This document shows, piece by piece, positions 18,391-24,253 of a stretch of 24,253 nucleotides of DNA (within the stretch, counting starts at the first letter, position 1; each line of letters begins with the position of its first letter). The position numbers were made by a program, and so were the translations under genes. The notes under the pieces are model-generated. The model saw nothing but the letters and a program-made list of their open reading frames with translations. It did no database searches and was not told the origin of the DNA. This DNA comes from Sedimentisphaerales bacterium (GTDB taxonomy: Bacteria; Planctomycetota; Phycisphaerae; Sedimentisphaerales; SG8-4): NCBI GenBank assembly GCA_016928975.1, contig JAFGJR010000136.1, positions 1 to 24,253 on the forward strand, written 5' to 3'.

Positions 18391-19536
18391 TTGTCTATTG
18401 TCCGAATGATCTTCAAGGAAGTCTGGCATCGCAAGATCAATTTCGTGCTGGCGGTGCTGGCCGTGACTACGGCGGTGGCGTTCTTCGTCGCGTTTCGCAC
18501 GGCCGCCAGTGCCTCGGAGCGGGAAACGGCACGGATCATGCTGTCGATGGGGTACAACCTGCATGTGATCGCCAGGGGGGCGAGTCCGGACACCTTCCTG
18601 ATGACGGGAATCCCCGACAAGACCATGCCTGAGACGTATCTTGAGACGATCGCCTCCCGGCGGGGCATTACCTACAACCACCTCATGGCGACCCTCGACG
18701 GCAAGATGAGCTGGCGCGGCATCGACGTCCTGGTGACCGGCATGTCGCACGAGGTGAGTCCGCCAAATCAGAAGAAGCCACCGATGACGTTCGAGATCGA
18801 GCCGGGTACGGCGTATGTAGGGCATCGCATCGCGGAATCGCTCGGAGTCCGGAAGGACGACGTGATCGCCCTGAACGACAGGAAGTTGAAGGTGGAGCGA
18901 TGCTTGGCCGAATCCGGCGGCACGGATGACATGCGAATCCAGTGCAGCCTCGGTGACGCCCAGGCGATTCTCGGGCTGCCCGGGCAGATCTCGCAGATCA
19001 AGGCGGTGGATTGCCTTTGCTTTGCCAAAGGCGATCCGGTGGCGGTCCTGAGAGAGCAGATCGGCGCGGTCCTGCCGGAGGCACAGGTGTTCCAGGCCAA
19101 GCCTCTCGCCAACGCTCGTGCCAGGCAGAGGCAAATGGTTCAGAAACTGTTCGCCGTGATGCTCCCATTTGTGCTGGCGGCCTGTGGCGTATGGATCGGC
19201 GTGCTGGCCGCTACGAACGTGCGGGACCGGCGCCAGGAGATCGGCCTGCTGCGGGCCCTCGGGTATGACGCCAGCGCGATCCTGCGCCTGTTCCTCGGCA
19301 AGGCCATGCTGGTCGGTCTGTTCGGCGCCGCCATCGGCTTTCTGGTCGGCACCGGCCTGGGCCTTCGGTTCGGGCCGCGCGTCTTCGAAATCACGGCCAG
19401 GATCATCCTGCGGCCGGAGCCTTCTCTGCTTGCCTTCTCCTGCATCCTGGCGCCCCTGTTCGCGGTCATCGCCAGCCTGGTCCCCGCCGTGATCGCCGTC
19501 ACGTACGATCCCGCGGCGACGTTGAGGGAGCAATAG
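18391..19536 (+). CDS. ABC transporter permease, FtsX/MacB type
   Basis: Predicted 381-aa inner-membrane permease. The TTG start has AGGAG at 18378-18382 with an 8-nt spacer and lies 1 bp after the upstream stop. The topology is that of the FtsX/LolC/MacB superfamily: one N-terminal helix (NFVLAVLAVTTAVAFFVAF, about 14-33), a large periplasmic domain (about 35-245), then three helices (about 253-275, 308-330, 345-370). The conserved cytoplasmic coupling segment NVRDRRQEIGLLRALGYD (275-292) contacts the ATPase, and the protein ends PAATLREQ. Such permeases drive lipoprotein release, lipid or peptide extrusion, or mechanotransmission rather than uptake. It pairs with the ATPase 2 bp downstream. 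Only one permease gene is present, so a homodimer is expected. Substrate unknown. Confidence 0.9.
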   Translation: MSIVRMIFKEVWHRKINFVLAVLAVTTAVAFFVAFRTAASASERETARIMLSMGYNLHVIARGASPDTFLMTGIPDKTMPETYLETIASRRGITYNHLMATLDGKMSWRGIDVLVTGMSHEVSPPNQKKPPMTFEIEPGTAYVGHRIAESLGVRKDDVIALNDRKLKVERCLAESGGTDDMRIQCSLGDAQAILGLPGQISQIKAVDCLCFAKGDPVAVLREQIGAVLPEAQVFQAKPLANARARQRQMVQKLFAVMLPFVLAACGVWIGVLAATNVRDRRQEIGLLRALGYDASAILRLFLGKAMLVGLFGAAIGFLVGTGLGLRFGPRVFEITARIILRPEPSLLAFSCILAPLFAVIASLVPAVIAVTYDPAATLREQ

Positions 19537-19538
19537 CG

Positions 19539-20198
19539 ATGCTCGTCCTTGAGAATCTCAGCAAGACGTACCGGACACGAATTCACAGGGTGAAAGCTCT
19601 TGAGGATGTGAGCCTGCGGATCGAAAAGGGCGAGTTCGTCGTCGTCTGTGGCCCCAGCGGCAGCGGCAAGACCACGCTGTTGATGATGATCGCCGCCATG
19701 CTCCACCCGAGCCGGGGTTGTGTCCGGTTCGGCGAGAAGGACATCTACGGAATGACCGGTCCGGAGCGTGCCAAGTTTCGGGCGAACAACATCGGATTTG
19801 TGTTTCAGATGTTCCACCTCGTTCCGTACCTGAGCGTTGTGGAGAATGTTCTCGTGGCCGGCGGGGCGGTCGGGAATCACGACGGAGCGCGGGCGAAGGA
19901 GCTTCTGCAACAGCTCGGACTCCAACATCGCCTGCGGCACCGGCCGGCGGAGCTCAGCGCCGGCGAGAAGCAGCGCGCTGCCATCGCGCGGGCCCTGCTG
20001 AACCGGCCGAAACTGATTCTCGCCGACGAGCCCACCGGCAACCTCGATCCTGAAAATGCCGCCGGCGTTCTCAAACATCTGCGCGACTTCCAGCAGGCGG
20101 GCGGCACGGTCATCATGGCCACGCACGGCCCCGCCGCTGGCGACGTTGCCACGCGGACGATCCACCTGCGCGAGGGAGTCCTCGCGGACCCCGCCTGA
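19539..20198 (+). CDS. ABC transporter ATP-binding protein, LolD/MacB type
   Basis: Predicted 219-aa cytoplasmic ATPase that energises the FtsX-type permease encoded immediately upstream. Walker A is GPSGSGKT (38-45), the Q-loop is at Gln90 (FVFQMFHLVPYLSV, typical of LolD/FtsE), Walker B is LILADEPTGNLD (159-170) with catalytic Glu164, and the H-loop is ATHG (His196). The signature reads LSAGE (139-143) rather than LSGGQ, a conservative Gly-to-Ala change that is unusual but still followed by KQRAAIARAL. A purine-rich GGGAGCAATAGCG segment overlapping the previous stop supplies the ribosome binding site. It ends the operon, and a palindromic element lies 43 bp downstream before the convergent sulfatase. 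Confidence 0.92.
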   Translation: MLVLENLSKTYRTRIHRVKALEDVSLRIEKGEFVVVCGPSGSGKTTLLMMIAAMLHPSRGCVRFGEKDIYGMTGPERAKFRANNIGFVFQMFHLVPYLSVVENVLVAGGAVGNHDGARAKELLQQLGLQHRLRHRPAELSAGEKQRAAIARALLNRPKLILADEPTGNLDPENAAGVLKHLRDFQQAGGTVIMATHGPAAGDVATRTIHLREGVLADPA

Positions 20199-20241
20199 TG
20201 ACTTGGAGCCCGGATGCAACGAAACGTGGCAGGGCTGCCTA

Positions 20242-20318
20242 TATGTCATTCCCGCGAAGGCGGGAATCCAGCAACGCGCCGAGGCATCCTGGACCCCCGC
20301 CTGCGCGGGGGTGACATA
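20242..20318. repeat. REP-like composite palindrome between convergent genes
   Basis: A 77-bp element with two hairpins: ATTCCCGC (20248-20255), GAAG, GCGGGAAT (20260-20267); and ACCCCCGC (20293-20300), CTGC, GCGGGGGT (20305-20312). The outer ends TATGTCA and TGACATA are inverted, so the whole unit is also a near-palindrome. Its arms match the very widespread 'TCATTCCCGCG...' class of intergenic repeats. It lies between the ABC ATPase stop and the sulfatase stop and may act as a bidirectional terminator. Confidence 0.75.
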
Positions 20319-20341
20319 GACGGCTCATCCTGTCAGGACTC

Positions 20342-21769
20342 TCAGTTGGTATACCGGACCGTGCCGGACTCGTCCACCTGGCAGTCCCATTTCCTGATGT
20401 AGTCCCAGCCCGAGAGGAACTCGTCGCCGATTTCCTTCAACTTCCTGGACAGGAGAGTCTCCAGGCTCGCTTGCAAGGTCGCGTGCTCGGGCTTATTGCA
20501 CAGGTTGTGGAGCTGATGCGGGTCCTGCTCGTTGTCGTATAGCAGCCAGGGGCCGTTGATGTCGCGCACGTACGTGTACCGGCGGCTCCTCACGCCGCGA
20601 TACTCTCGTCCGCCTCTCGCTCTGGTCCATTGGCCGAAGGGGGCAGGGCAACAGATCAGTACCGCGTTGTCGGGCGCAGGCGACTTGCCGGTCAGCACTG
20701 AAGAGAAATCCGAGCCCTGGACAGTCTTGGGGATGGCGATGCCGCTCAAGCCCAGCAGCGTGGGCATGATGTCCGGCGCGTTGATCGGCATGTCGATCGT
20801 CCTGGCCTGGCTGCCCAGCAGGGCGGGATAGCGCAACAAGAACGGCACTCGGATGGATTCATCCCATGGCTGCTGCTTGTTCCGGCCGCCGTGGGAGTAG
20901 AGCATGTCGCCGTGGTCCGATGTGAAAACGAAGATCGTGTCTCGCTCGATCCCGGTCTCTCGCAGGGTTTGCAGGAGGTCGCCGATGCAGTCGTCGAGGG
21001 CGGCGATATGAGCATAGTAGCCGGCAAGTGCCTGTCTGGCCTTTTCCCTGTCTGCTTCGGAGACGTTGGGTCTGGTGGTGATGTGTTCGGGGGCGAACAG
21101 ATCCCGGTATCGTTGCGGCGCCGTGTCGTAGGGGTCGTGCGGCGGGCCCCAGGAAAGGAACAACACGAACGGCGGTCCACCCGCTTGCTCCCGGATGTAT
21201 CGCTGTGCCTCGCGGGTCTGGGCAATCGCGTCGTAGCCCTCCCACTTCCGCTTGACGTTTTCATCCCCGAAGTAGAACGAGTTGTTGTAGGCGTGGGTGC
21301 ACGCGAGTGCCTTCCAGAATTGGAATCCCTGTCGCCGCTCGCGCGGGATGAACGCGCTTCGCTGGTTGCCGTCGAGGTGCCATTTGCCGATGTAGCCGGT
21401 CTTGTAGCCTGCGCCCTGATAGACTTCGGCGATTGAGAGGGCGTCGTTGTTCAGAGGCAGGTCGTTCAGGAATACGCCATGCGTCAAAGGGTATTGTCCC
21501 GTCAACAGGCTGGCTCGGTAGGGACTGCACACCGGGCAACACGACACGGCGTTCACGAAGTTGACGCTCTCAGCGGCCAGTCGGTTCAGGTTGGGCGTTC
21601 GCACGTCCTTGTTGCCGGCGTATCCGGTCGCCTCCGCTCGCCACTGGTCGGCAAAGACAAAGACCAGATTCGGCTTGCGCCGAGCGGCGGCGGCTTGGCG
21701 GGTCTGGCAGCCGAGCAGGAGTCCGGCCGCGCCGAGCCCGGCTGATTTCAGCAGATCGCGTCTTCTCAT
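20342..21769 (-). CDS. Tat-exported lipoprotein sulfatase (S1/arylsulfatase family)
   Basis: Predicted 475-aa type I sulfatase that hydrolyses sulfate esters, in Planctomycetota usually on algal or other sulfated glycans. The Tat motif RRRDLLKSAG is followed by LLLGC, a lipobox with Cys21, so the enzyme is probably anchored in the periplasm. The active-site signature CSPYRASLLTG (81-91) has the CxPxR core; Cys81 would be converted to formylglycine. Metal and substrate residues are visible in VFVFADQW (Asp41), YIGKWHLDG and FTSDHGDMLYSHG. ATG 21769 has GGAGA with a 4-nt spacer; an in-frame TTG 15 bp further out is less likely. Length is normal. The divergent neighbour has an FGE-like fold but seems unable to mature it (see that entry). 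Substrate cannot be inferred. Confidence 0.93.
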   Translation of the reverse strand: MRRRDLLKSAGLGAAGLLLGCQTRQAAAARRKPNLVFVFADQWRAEATGYAGNKDVRTPNLNRLAAESVNFVNAVSCCPVCSPYRASLLTGQYPLTHGVFLNDLPLNNDALSIAEVYQGAGYKTGYIGKWHLDGNQRSAFIPRERRQGFQFWKALACTHAYNNSFYFGDENVKRKWEGYDAIAQTREAQRYIREQAGGPPFVLFLSWGPPHDPYDTAPQRYRDLFAPEHITTRPNVSEADREKARQALAGYYAHIAALDDCIGDLLQTLRETGIERDTIFVFTSDHGDMLYSHGGRNKQQPWDESIRVPFLLRYPALLGSQARTIDMPINAPDIMPTLLGLSGIAIPKTVQGSDFSSVLTGKSPAPDNAVLICCPAPFGQWTRARGGREYRGVRSRRYTYVRDINGPWLLYDNEQDPHQLHNLCNKPEHATLQASLETLLSRKLKEIGDEFLSGWDYIRKWDCQVDESGTVRYTN

Positions 21770-21823
21770 GTCTTCTCCGTTCAAGCCTACTTTCCTGATG
21801 TCCTGTTTCTGACGCTGAGGGGG

Positions 21824-21829
21824 ATTATA
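21824..21829 (-). promoter_or_regulatory. Putative -10 box of the sulfatase gene
   Basis: Reads TATAAT on the minus strand, 54 bp upstream of the sulfatase ATG. No convincing -35 hexamer is found at 16-18 bp, so confidence is limited. Confidence 0.35.
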
Positions 21830-21948
21830 GTCTCCGCCTGCCTGTGGTGATACTCCATGCCAATGTTGACTGCGTTGACGGAGGGCCTCGGCAACCCCAC
21901 AGCGATCGGGTGCGGCCGCAATACGGTGGCGACCCCGTAAGGCTTACG

Positions 21949-22042
21949 GTAGAGACGCAAGATTTTGCGTCTCAGGTGTATGGTGTTATCCAGGGTGTAG
22001 GAAATGCGAATGGGTCTGAGACGCAAAATCTTGCGTCTCTAC
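21949..22042. repeat. 94-bp MITE-like palindromic element, copy 1
   Basis: Two 25-bp arms, 21949-21973 and 22018-22042, are perfect inverted repeats of each other (outer end GTAGAGACGCAAGATT...). Each arm is itself a hairpin, GAGACGCAA-GATT-TTGCGTCTC. A 44-bp spacer (21974-22017) lies between them. Inside the outer G/C the arms are bounded by TA, the target duplication expected for Tc1/mariner/IS630-related MITEs. It lies 141 bp upstream of the FGE-fold gene; copy 2 is at 24156-24249. Confidence 0.85.
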
Positions 22043-22183
22043 AAGGGCATCGCGGGATTGACACCCAGGCTGATCGCGGATACAATCAGGTTGTTTCGGC
22101 CGCCCGGCACGCCCTGAGAGGAGCCCGCCGTATCCTCCATGCGACGGGGCAAGCGACCGGCTGTTCTCGAAGGAGGCAAGGTC

Positions 22184-24091
22184 ATGAAATTGAAGCACTT
22201 GTCATTCGGATCATCCGTTGTTTGTGTGATTCTCCTGCTGGTGGACATGACGTTCGCGGACCCAAACGCGCCTTCCCTGCCATCCTCTCTGCCTAATGAC
22301 TTGGTGGATGTCCAATACCCCTTGTTGGACGGTCTTGCGCCGGGTAGCGCGGAGGCGCAGGCGCAACAGCGACAAGCGGCCCAACAACTGGGATTGCCTG
22401 TAGAAGTCCGCACGCGCAATACCGGAATCGTGCTCCGCCTGATCCCAGCAGGGACCTTCACGATGGGCAGCCCGATAAGTGAAGCCGGGCGAGCCGATGA
22501 CGAAGGTCCTCAACATCAGGTGACGCTGACCAAGTCCTTCTACTGCGGCAAGTTCGAGGTGACGCAGGGCCAGTGGGAGCAGGTGTGTGGGAGCAATCCG
22601 TCGTATTTCCAGAACGCCGGGCCCGACGCCCCGGTGGAGTCCGTGAGCTGGTACGATTGTCAGGCGTTTCTGATGAAGCTTTGCCAGATGGAGGGCGTGC
22701 CGGAAGGGACATACCGGCTCTTGACTGAAGCCGAGTGGGAATACGCTTGTCGCGCGGGGACGCAAACGGCGTTGTACAACGGGGACTTGGTGATCCTGGG
22801 CGAGCGCAATGGACCTGCGTTGGACCCGATAGCCTGGTATGGAGGCAACAGCGGCGTCGAGTACGAGGGCGCTTGGGATTCGAGTGAATGGCCCGAGAAG
22901 CAGTACAATCACACGCGGGCCGGAACCCATCCGGTGGGTGGGAAGGTGGCCAATGCGTATGGGTTGCACGATGGGATAGGCAATGTATGGGAATGGTGTC
23001 AGGATTGGCACGGAGAGTATCCGAGCGGGTCTGTCACAGACCCGCTTGGCCCTGCCTCGGGCGACTGGCGCGTCCTCCGAGGCGGCAGTTGGGACAGCGG
23101 CGGCAGGTACTGCCGGTCGGCATTTCGCAGCTGGAACGCGCCCGGGCTCGGCTACAATGGCCTGGGCCTCCGCCTCGGGAGGACGATATTGGCAGGCTCT
23201 CGGCCTTCGGCGGAGTCTTTGCCCAGTGACTTGGAGTCCGTGGCTGATGCTCAATACGTTTCGCTGGCGGGGCTTGCCCCAGGCAGTGAGGAGGCCCAGG
23301 CACGTCAGGCTCAAGCAGTGCAGGAGCTTGGCTTGCCTCTGGAGGTGAAGACTCGCCAGACGAGGATCGTGTTGCGTCTGATCCCCGCGGGGACCTTCAC
23401 AATGGGCAGTCCGACGAGTGAGCCGTGGCGATCGAGTGACGAAGGTCCTCAACATCAGGTGACGCTGACCAAGTCGTTCTATTGCGGCAAGTTCGAGGTG
23501 ACGCAGGGTCAGTGGCAGGAGGTCATGGGCAGTAACCCATCACGTCGCAAGAGCGCAGGCTTGGATGCGCCGGTCGAGCAGGTGAGTTGGGAGAAGTGCC
23601 AGACCTTCCTGACGCAGCTTTGTCAGAAGGAAGGGGTGGCGTACGGGACGTATCGGCTCTTGACGGAGGCGGAGTGGGAATATGCTTGCCGTGCGGGGAC
23701 CACGACCGCATACTACTTCGGTGACAACGCTTCCGTCCCCGGTGAATACAACAAGGCTTCCGTCCTCGGTGAATATGCCTGGTATTCACAGAATTACCAA
23801 GAGACCACGCATCCCGTGGGCCAGAAGAAACCCAACGCCTTCGGGTTGTACGATATGCATGGGAATGTGAGCGCATGGTGTCAGGATTGGTATGATTCGG
23901 GCTACTACGGTGTGAGTCCGGGGACCGATCCGCTTGGCCCTCCTTCGGGCATCTACCGCGTCCACCGGGGCAGTAGTTGGTTCGACTACGCCGCCATCTC
24001 CCGGTCTGCTTCTCGCTACAGGGACACGCCCGACAACCGCTTCGACGTCGTGGGGCTTCGCCTCGCGAGGACAATATCGTCCTACCCTTAA
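22184..24091 (+). CDS. Secreted tandem FGE/C-type-lectin-fold protein; candidate DGR target
   Basis: Predicted 635-aa exported protein. ATG 22184 has AGGAGG at 22171-22176 with a 7-nt spacer and gives a signal peptide (about 1-25, KLKHLSFGSSVVCVILLLV). Two tandem copies of an FGE-sulfatase (SUMF1/PF03781) domain follow, about 80-335 and 390-635. Each is preceded by a related linker (GLAPGSxEAQA), so linker and domain were duplicated together. Both domains keep the hallmarks IPAGTFTMGSP, FEVTQGQW, YRLLTEAEWEYACRAGT, the GNV..WCQDW segment and RGxSW. Of the catalytic cysteine pair of true FGEs, domain 1 keeps only the second (Cys310) and domain 2 neither, so formylglycine synthesis is unlikely. 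The last 40 codons of each domain look hypervariable in the manner of DGR variable regions. If so, the protein is a displayed binding protein. It is bracketed by two 94-bp palindromic elements. Confidence 0.88.
   Translation: MKLKHLSFGSSVVCVILLLVDMTFADPNAPSLPSSLPNDLVDVQYPLLDGLAPGSAEAQAQQRQAAQQLGLPVEVRTRNTGIVLRLIPAGTFTMGSPISEAGRADDEGPQHQVTLTKSFYCGKFEVTQGQWEQVCGSNPSYFQNAGPDAPVESVSWYDCQAFLMKLCQMEGVPEGTYRLLTEAEWEYACRAGTQTALYNGDLVILGERNGPALDPIAWYGGNSGVEYEGAWDSSEWPEKQYNHTRAGTHPVGGKVANAYGLHDGIGNVWEWCQDWHGEYPSGSVTDPLGPASGDWRVLRGGSWDSGGRYCRSAFRSWNAPGLGYNGLGLRLGRTILAGSRPSAESLPSDLESVADAQYVSLAGLAPGSEEAQARQAQAVQELGLPLEVKTRQTRIVLRLIPAGTFTMGSPTSEPWRSSDEGPQHQVTLTKSFYCGKFEVTQGQWQEVMGSNPSRRKSAGLDAPVEQVSWEKCQTFLTQLCQKEGVAYGTYRLLTEAEWEYACRAGTTTAYYFGDNASVPGEYNKASVLGEYAWYSQNYQETTHPVGQKKPNAFGLYDMHGNVSAWCQDWYDSGYYGVSPGTDPLGPPSGIYRVHRGSSWFDYAAISRSASRYRDTPDNRFDVVGLRLARTISSYP
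23069..23188 (+). other. Candidate DGR variable region 1 (end of FGE-like domain 1)
   Basis: Forty codons encoding residues 296-335, from RVLRGGSW to LRLGRTI. Variable codons are largely of NNC form (CTC, GAC, AGC, GGC, GGC, TAC, TGC, AGC, AAC, CTC, GGC, TAC, GGC) and are interleaved with framework residues R, G, SW, RSA, R, P and GLRL. These are the positions where FGE-type DGR targets vary on the ligand-binding face of the C-type lectin fold. Confidence 0.6.
23957..24076 (+). other. Candidate DGR variable region 2 (end of FGE-like domain 2)
   Basis: Forty codons encoding residues 592-631, aligned without gaps to region 1. A run of seven NNC codons (TTC GAC TAC GCC GCC ATC TCC) follows the invariant SSW, and TAC, GAC, GAC, AAC, TTC, GAC and GTC follow later. 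Against region 1, 29 of 39 nucleotide mismatches fall in codon positions 1 or 2 (14 and 15) and 10 in position 3. It ends in a GC-rich stretch containing the palindrome CCTCGCGAGG (24061-24070), 5 codons before the stop, the usual C-terminal position of a DGR variable region. Confidence 0.65.
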
Positions 24092-24103
24092 CAGGGGGGC
24101 CGA

Positions 24104-24132
24104 GTGACGGCCCGCGCAGCGAGGCCAGTCAC
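24104..24132. repeat. Hairpin just downstream of the FGE-fold gene
   Basis: GTGACGGCC (24104-24112), a 10-nt loop, and GGCCAGTCAC (24123-24132) form a 9-bp stem with one bulged A. It begins 12 bp after the stop codon and 27 bp after variable region 2. With no T-tract it is a weak terminator candidate. A hairpin at this place is also a known feature of DGR variable regions. Confidence 0.55.
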
Positions 24133-24155
24133 CGGCCTGGGGGTCCAGGGGGTGT

Positions 24156-24249
24156 GTAGAGACGCGAGATTTTGCGTCTCAGGTGTACGGCGTTATCCAG
24201 GGCGTAGGAAATGCGAATGGTCAGGAGACGCAAAATCTTGCGTCTCTAC
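24156..24249. repeat. 94-bp MITE-like palindromic element, copy 2
   Basis: Same length and layout as copy 1: arms 24156-24180 and 24225-24249, spacer of 44 bp. The left arm has one A-to-G change (GACGCGAG), still able to pair as G-U in RNA. The spacer differs from copy 1 by three T-to-C changes plus its last few bases. It lies 64 bp after the stop of the FGE-fold gene, in the same orientation as copy 1. Confidence 0.85.
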
Positions 24250-24253
24250 GGGA

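Noticed and set aside
22184..24091. The FGE-fold protein as the maturation enzyme for the neighbouring sulfatase
   Set aside because: The catalytic cysteine pair is incomplete in domain 1 and absent in domain 2, and the genes are divergent rather than co-transcribed.

Overview
The window looks like a chromosomal segment of a Planctomycetota bacterium, probably of the Phycisphaerae/Sedimentisphaerales type. This rests on the company of genes rather than a phylogenetic marker: secreted beta-helix proteins opening with the motif YVDA/YVDK and ending in a single dockerin-type loop, a Tat-exported sulfatase, a Tat-exported enolase-superfamily protein, PQQ-type propellers, formylglycine-generating-enzyme (FGE) fold proteins, and high GC with many GTG and TTG starts. 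There are no rRNA or tRNA genes and no CRISPR array.

Layout. (1) 163-5322, plus strand: a surface-protein block of lower apparent GC. Two paralogous beta-helix/dockerin proteins flank a putative gluzincin metalloprotease (possibly 5'-truncated) and a secreted HEAT-like protein. The last 309 bp of the two beta-helix genes are nearly identical. (2) 5330-9273, minus strand: an enolase-superfamily protein lacking metal ligands, then a two-gene alpha-glucan unit (GT4-type glycosyltransferase followed by a GH57 hydrolase). (3) 9274-10293: about 1 kb with no convincing gene, holding an imperfect direct repeat and a promoter. (4) 10294-12286, plus: a phasin-like small protein and a UbiB/ABC1 kinase-like protein. 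(5) 12582-14021: a secreted glycosidase-like TIM-barrel protein with a C-terminal domain like those of apiosidase/'collagen-binding' families. (6) 14162-20198, plus: a tight four-gene operon behind a good sigma70-type promoter, encoding an exported PQQ-like propeller protein, a membrane-anchored thioredoxin-fold-like protein, an FtsX/MacB-type permease and a LolD-type ATPase. (7) 20342-21769, minus: a CxPxR-type sulfatase lipoprotein. (8) 22184-24091, plus: a secreted protein made of two tandem FGE/C-type-lectin-fold domains, bracketed by two 94-bp palindromic elements.

The most interesting signal is in region 8. The last 40 codons of each FGE-like domain differ mainly at first and second codon positions, in runs of NNC codons between invariant framework residues, while the rest of the domains is strongly conserved with mostly silent changes. 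This is the pattern left by a diversity-generating retroelement (DGR), in which AAC codons of a template are mutagenised at adenines and copied into a variable region. No reverse transcriptase or template repeat lies in the window, so this is a candidate DGR target whose machinery would have to be outside it, perhaps just beyond the right edge.

How the genes may work together is mostly inference. The sulfatase, the glycosidase-like protein, the dockerin-bearing beta-helix proteins and the FGE-fold protein fit a polysaccharide-degrading, particle-associated lifestyle. GT4 and GH57 fit intracellular glycogen turnover.
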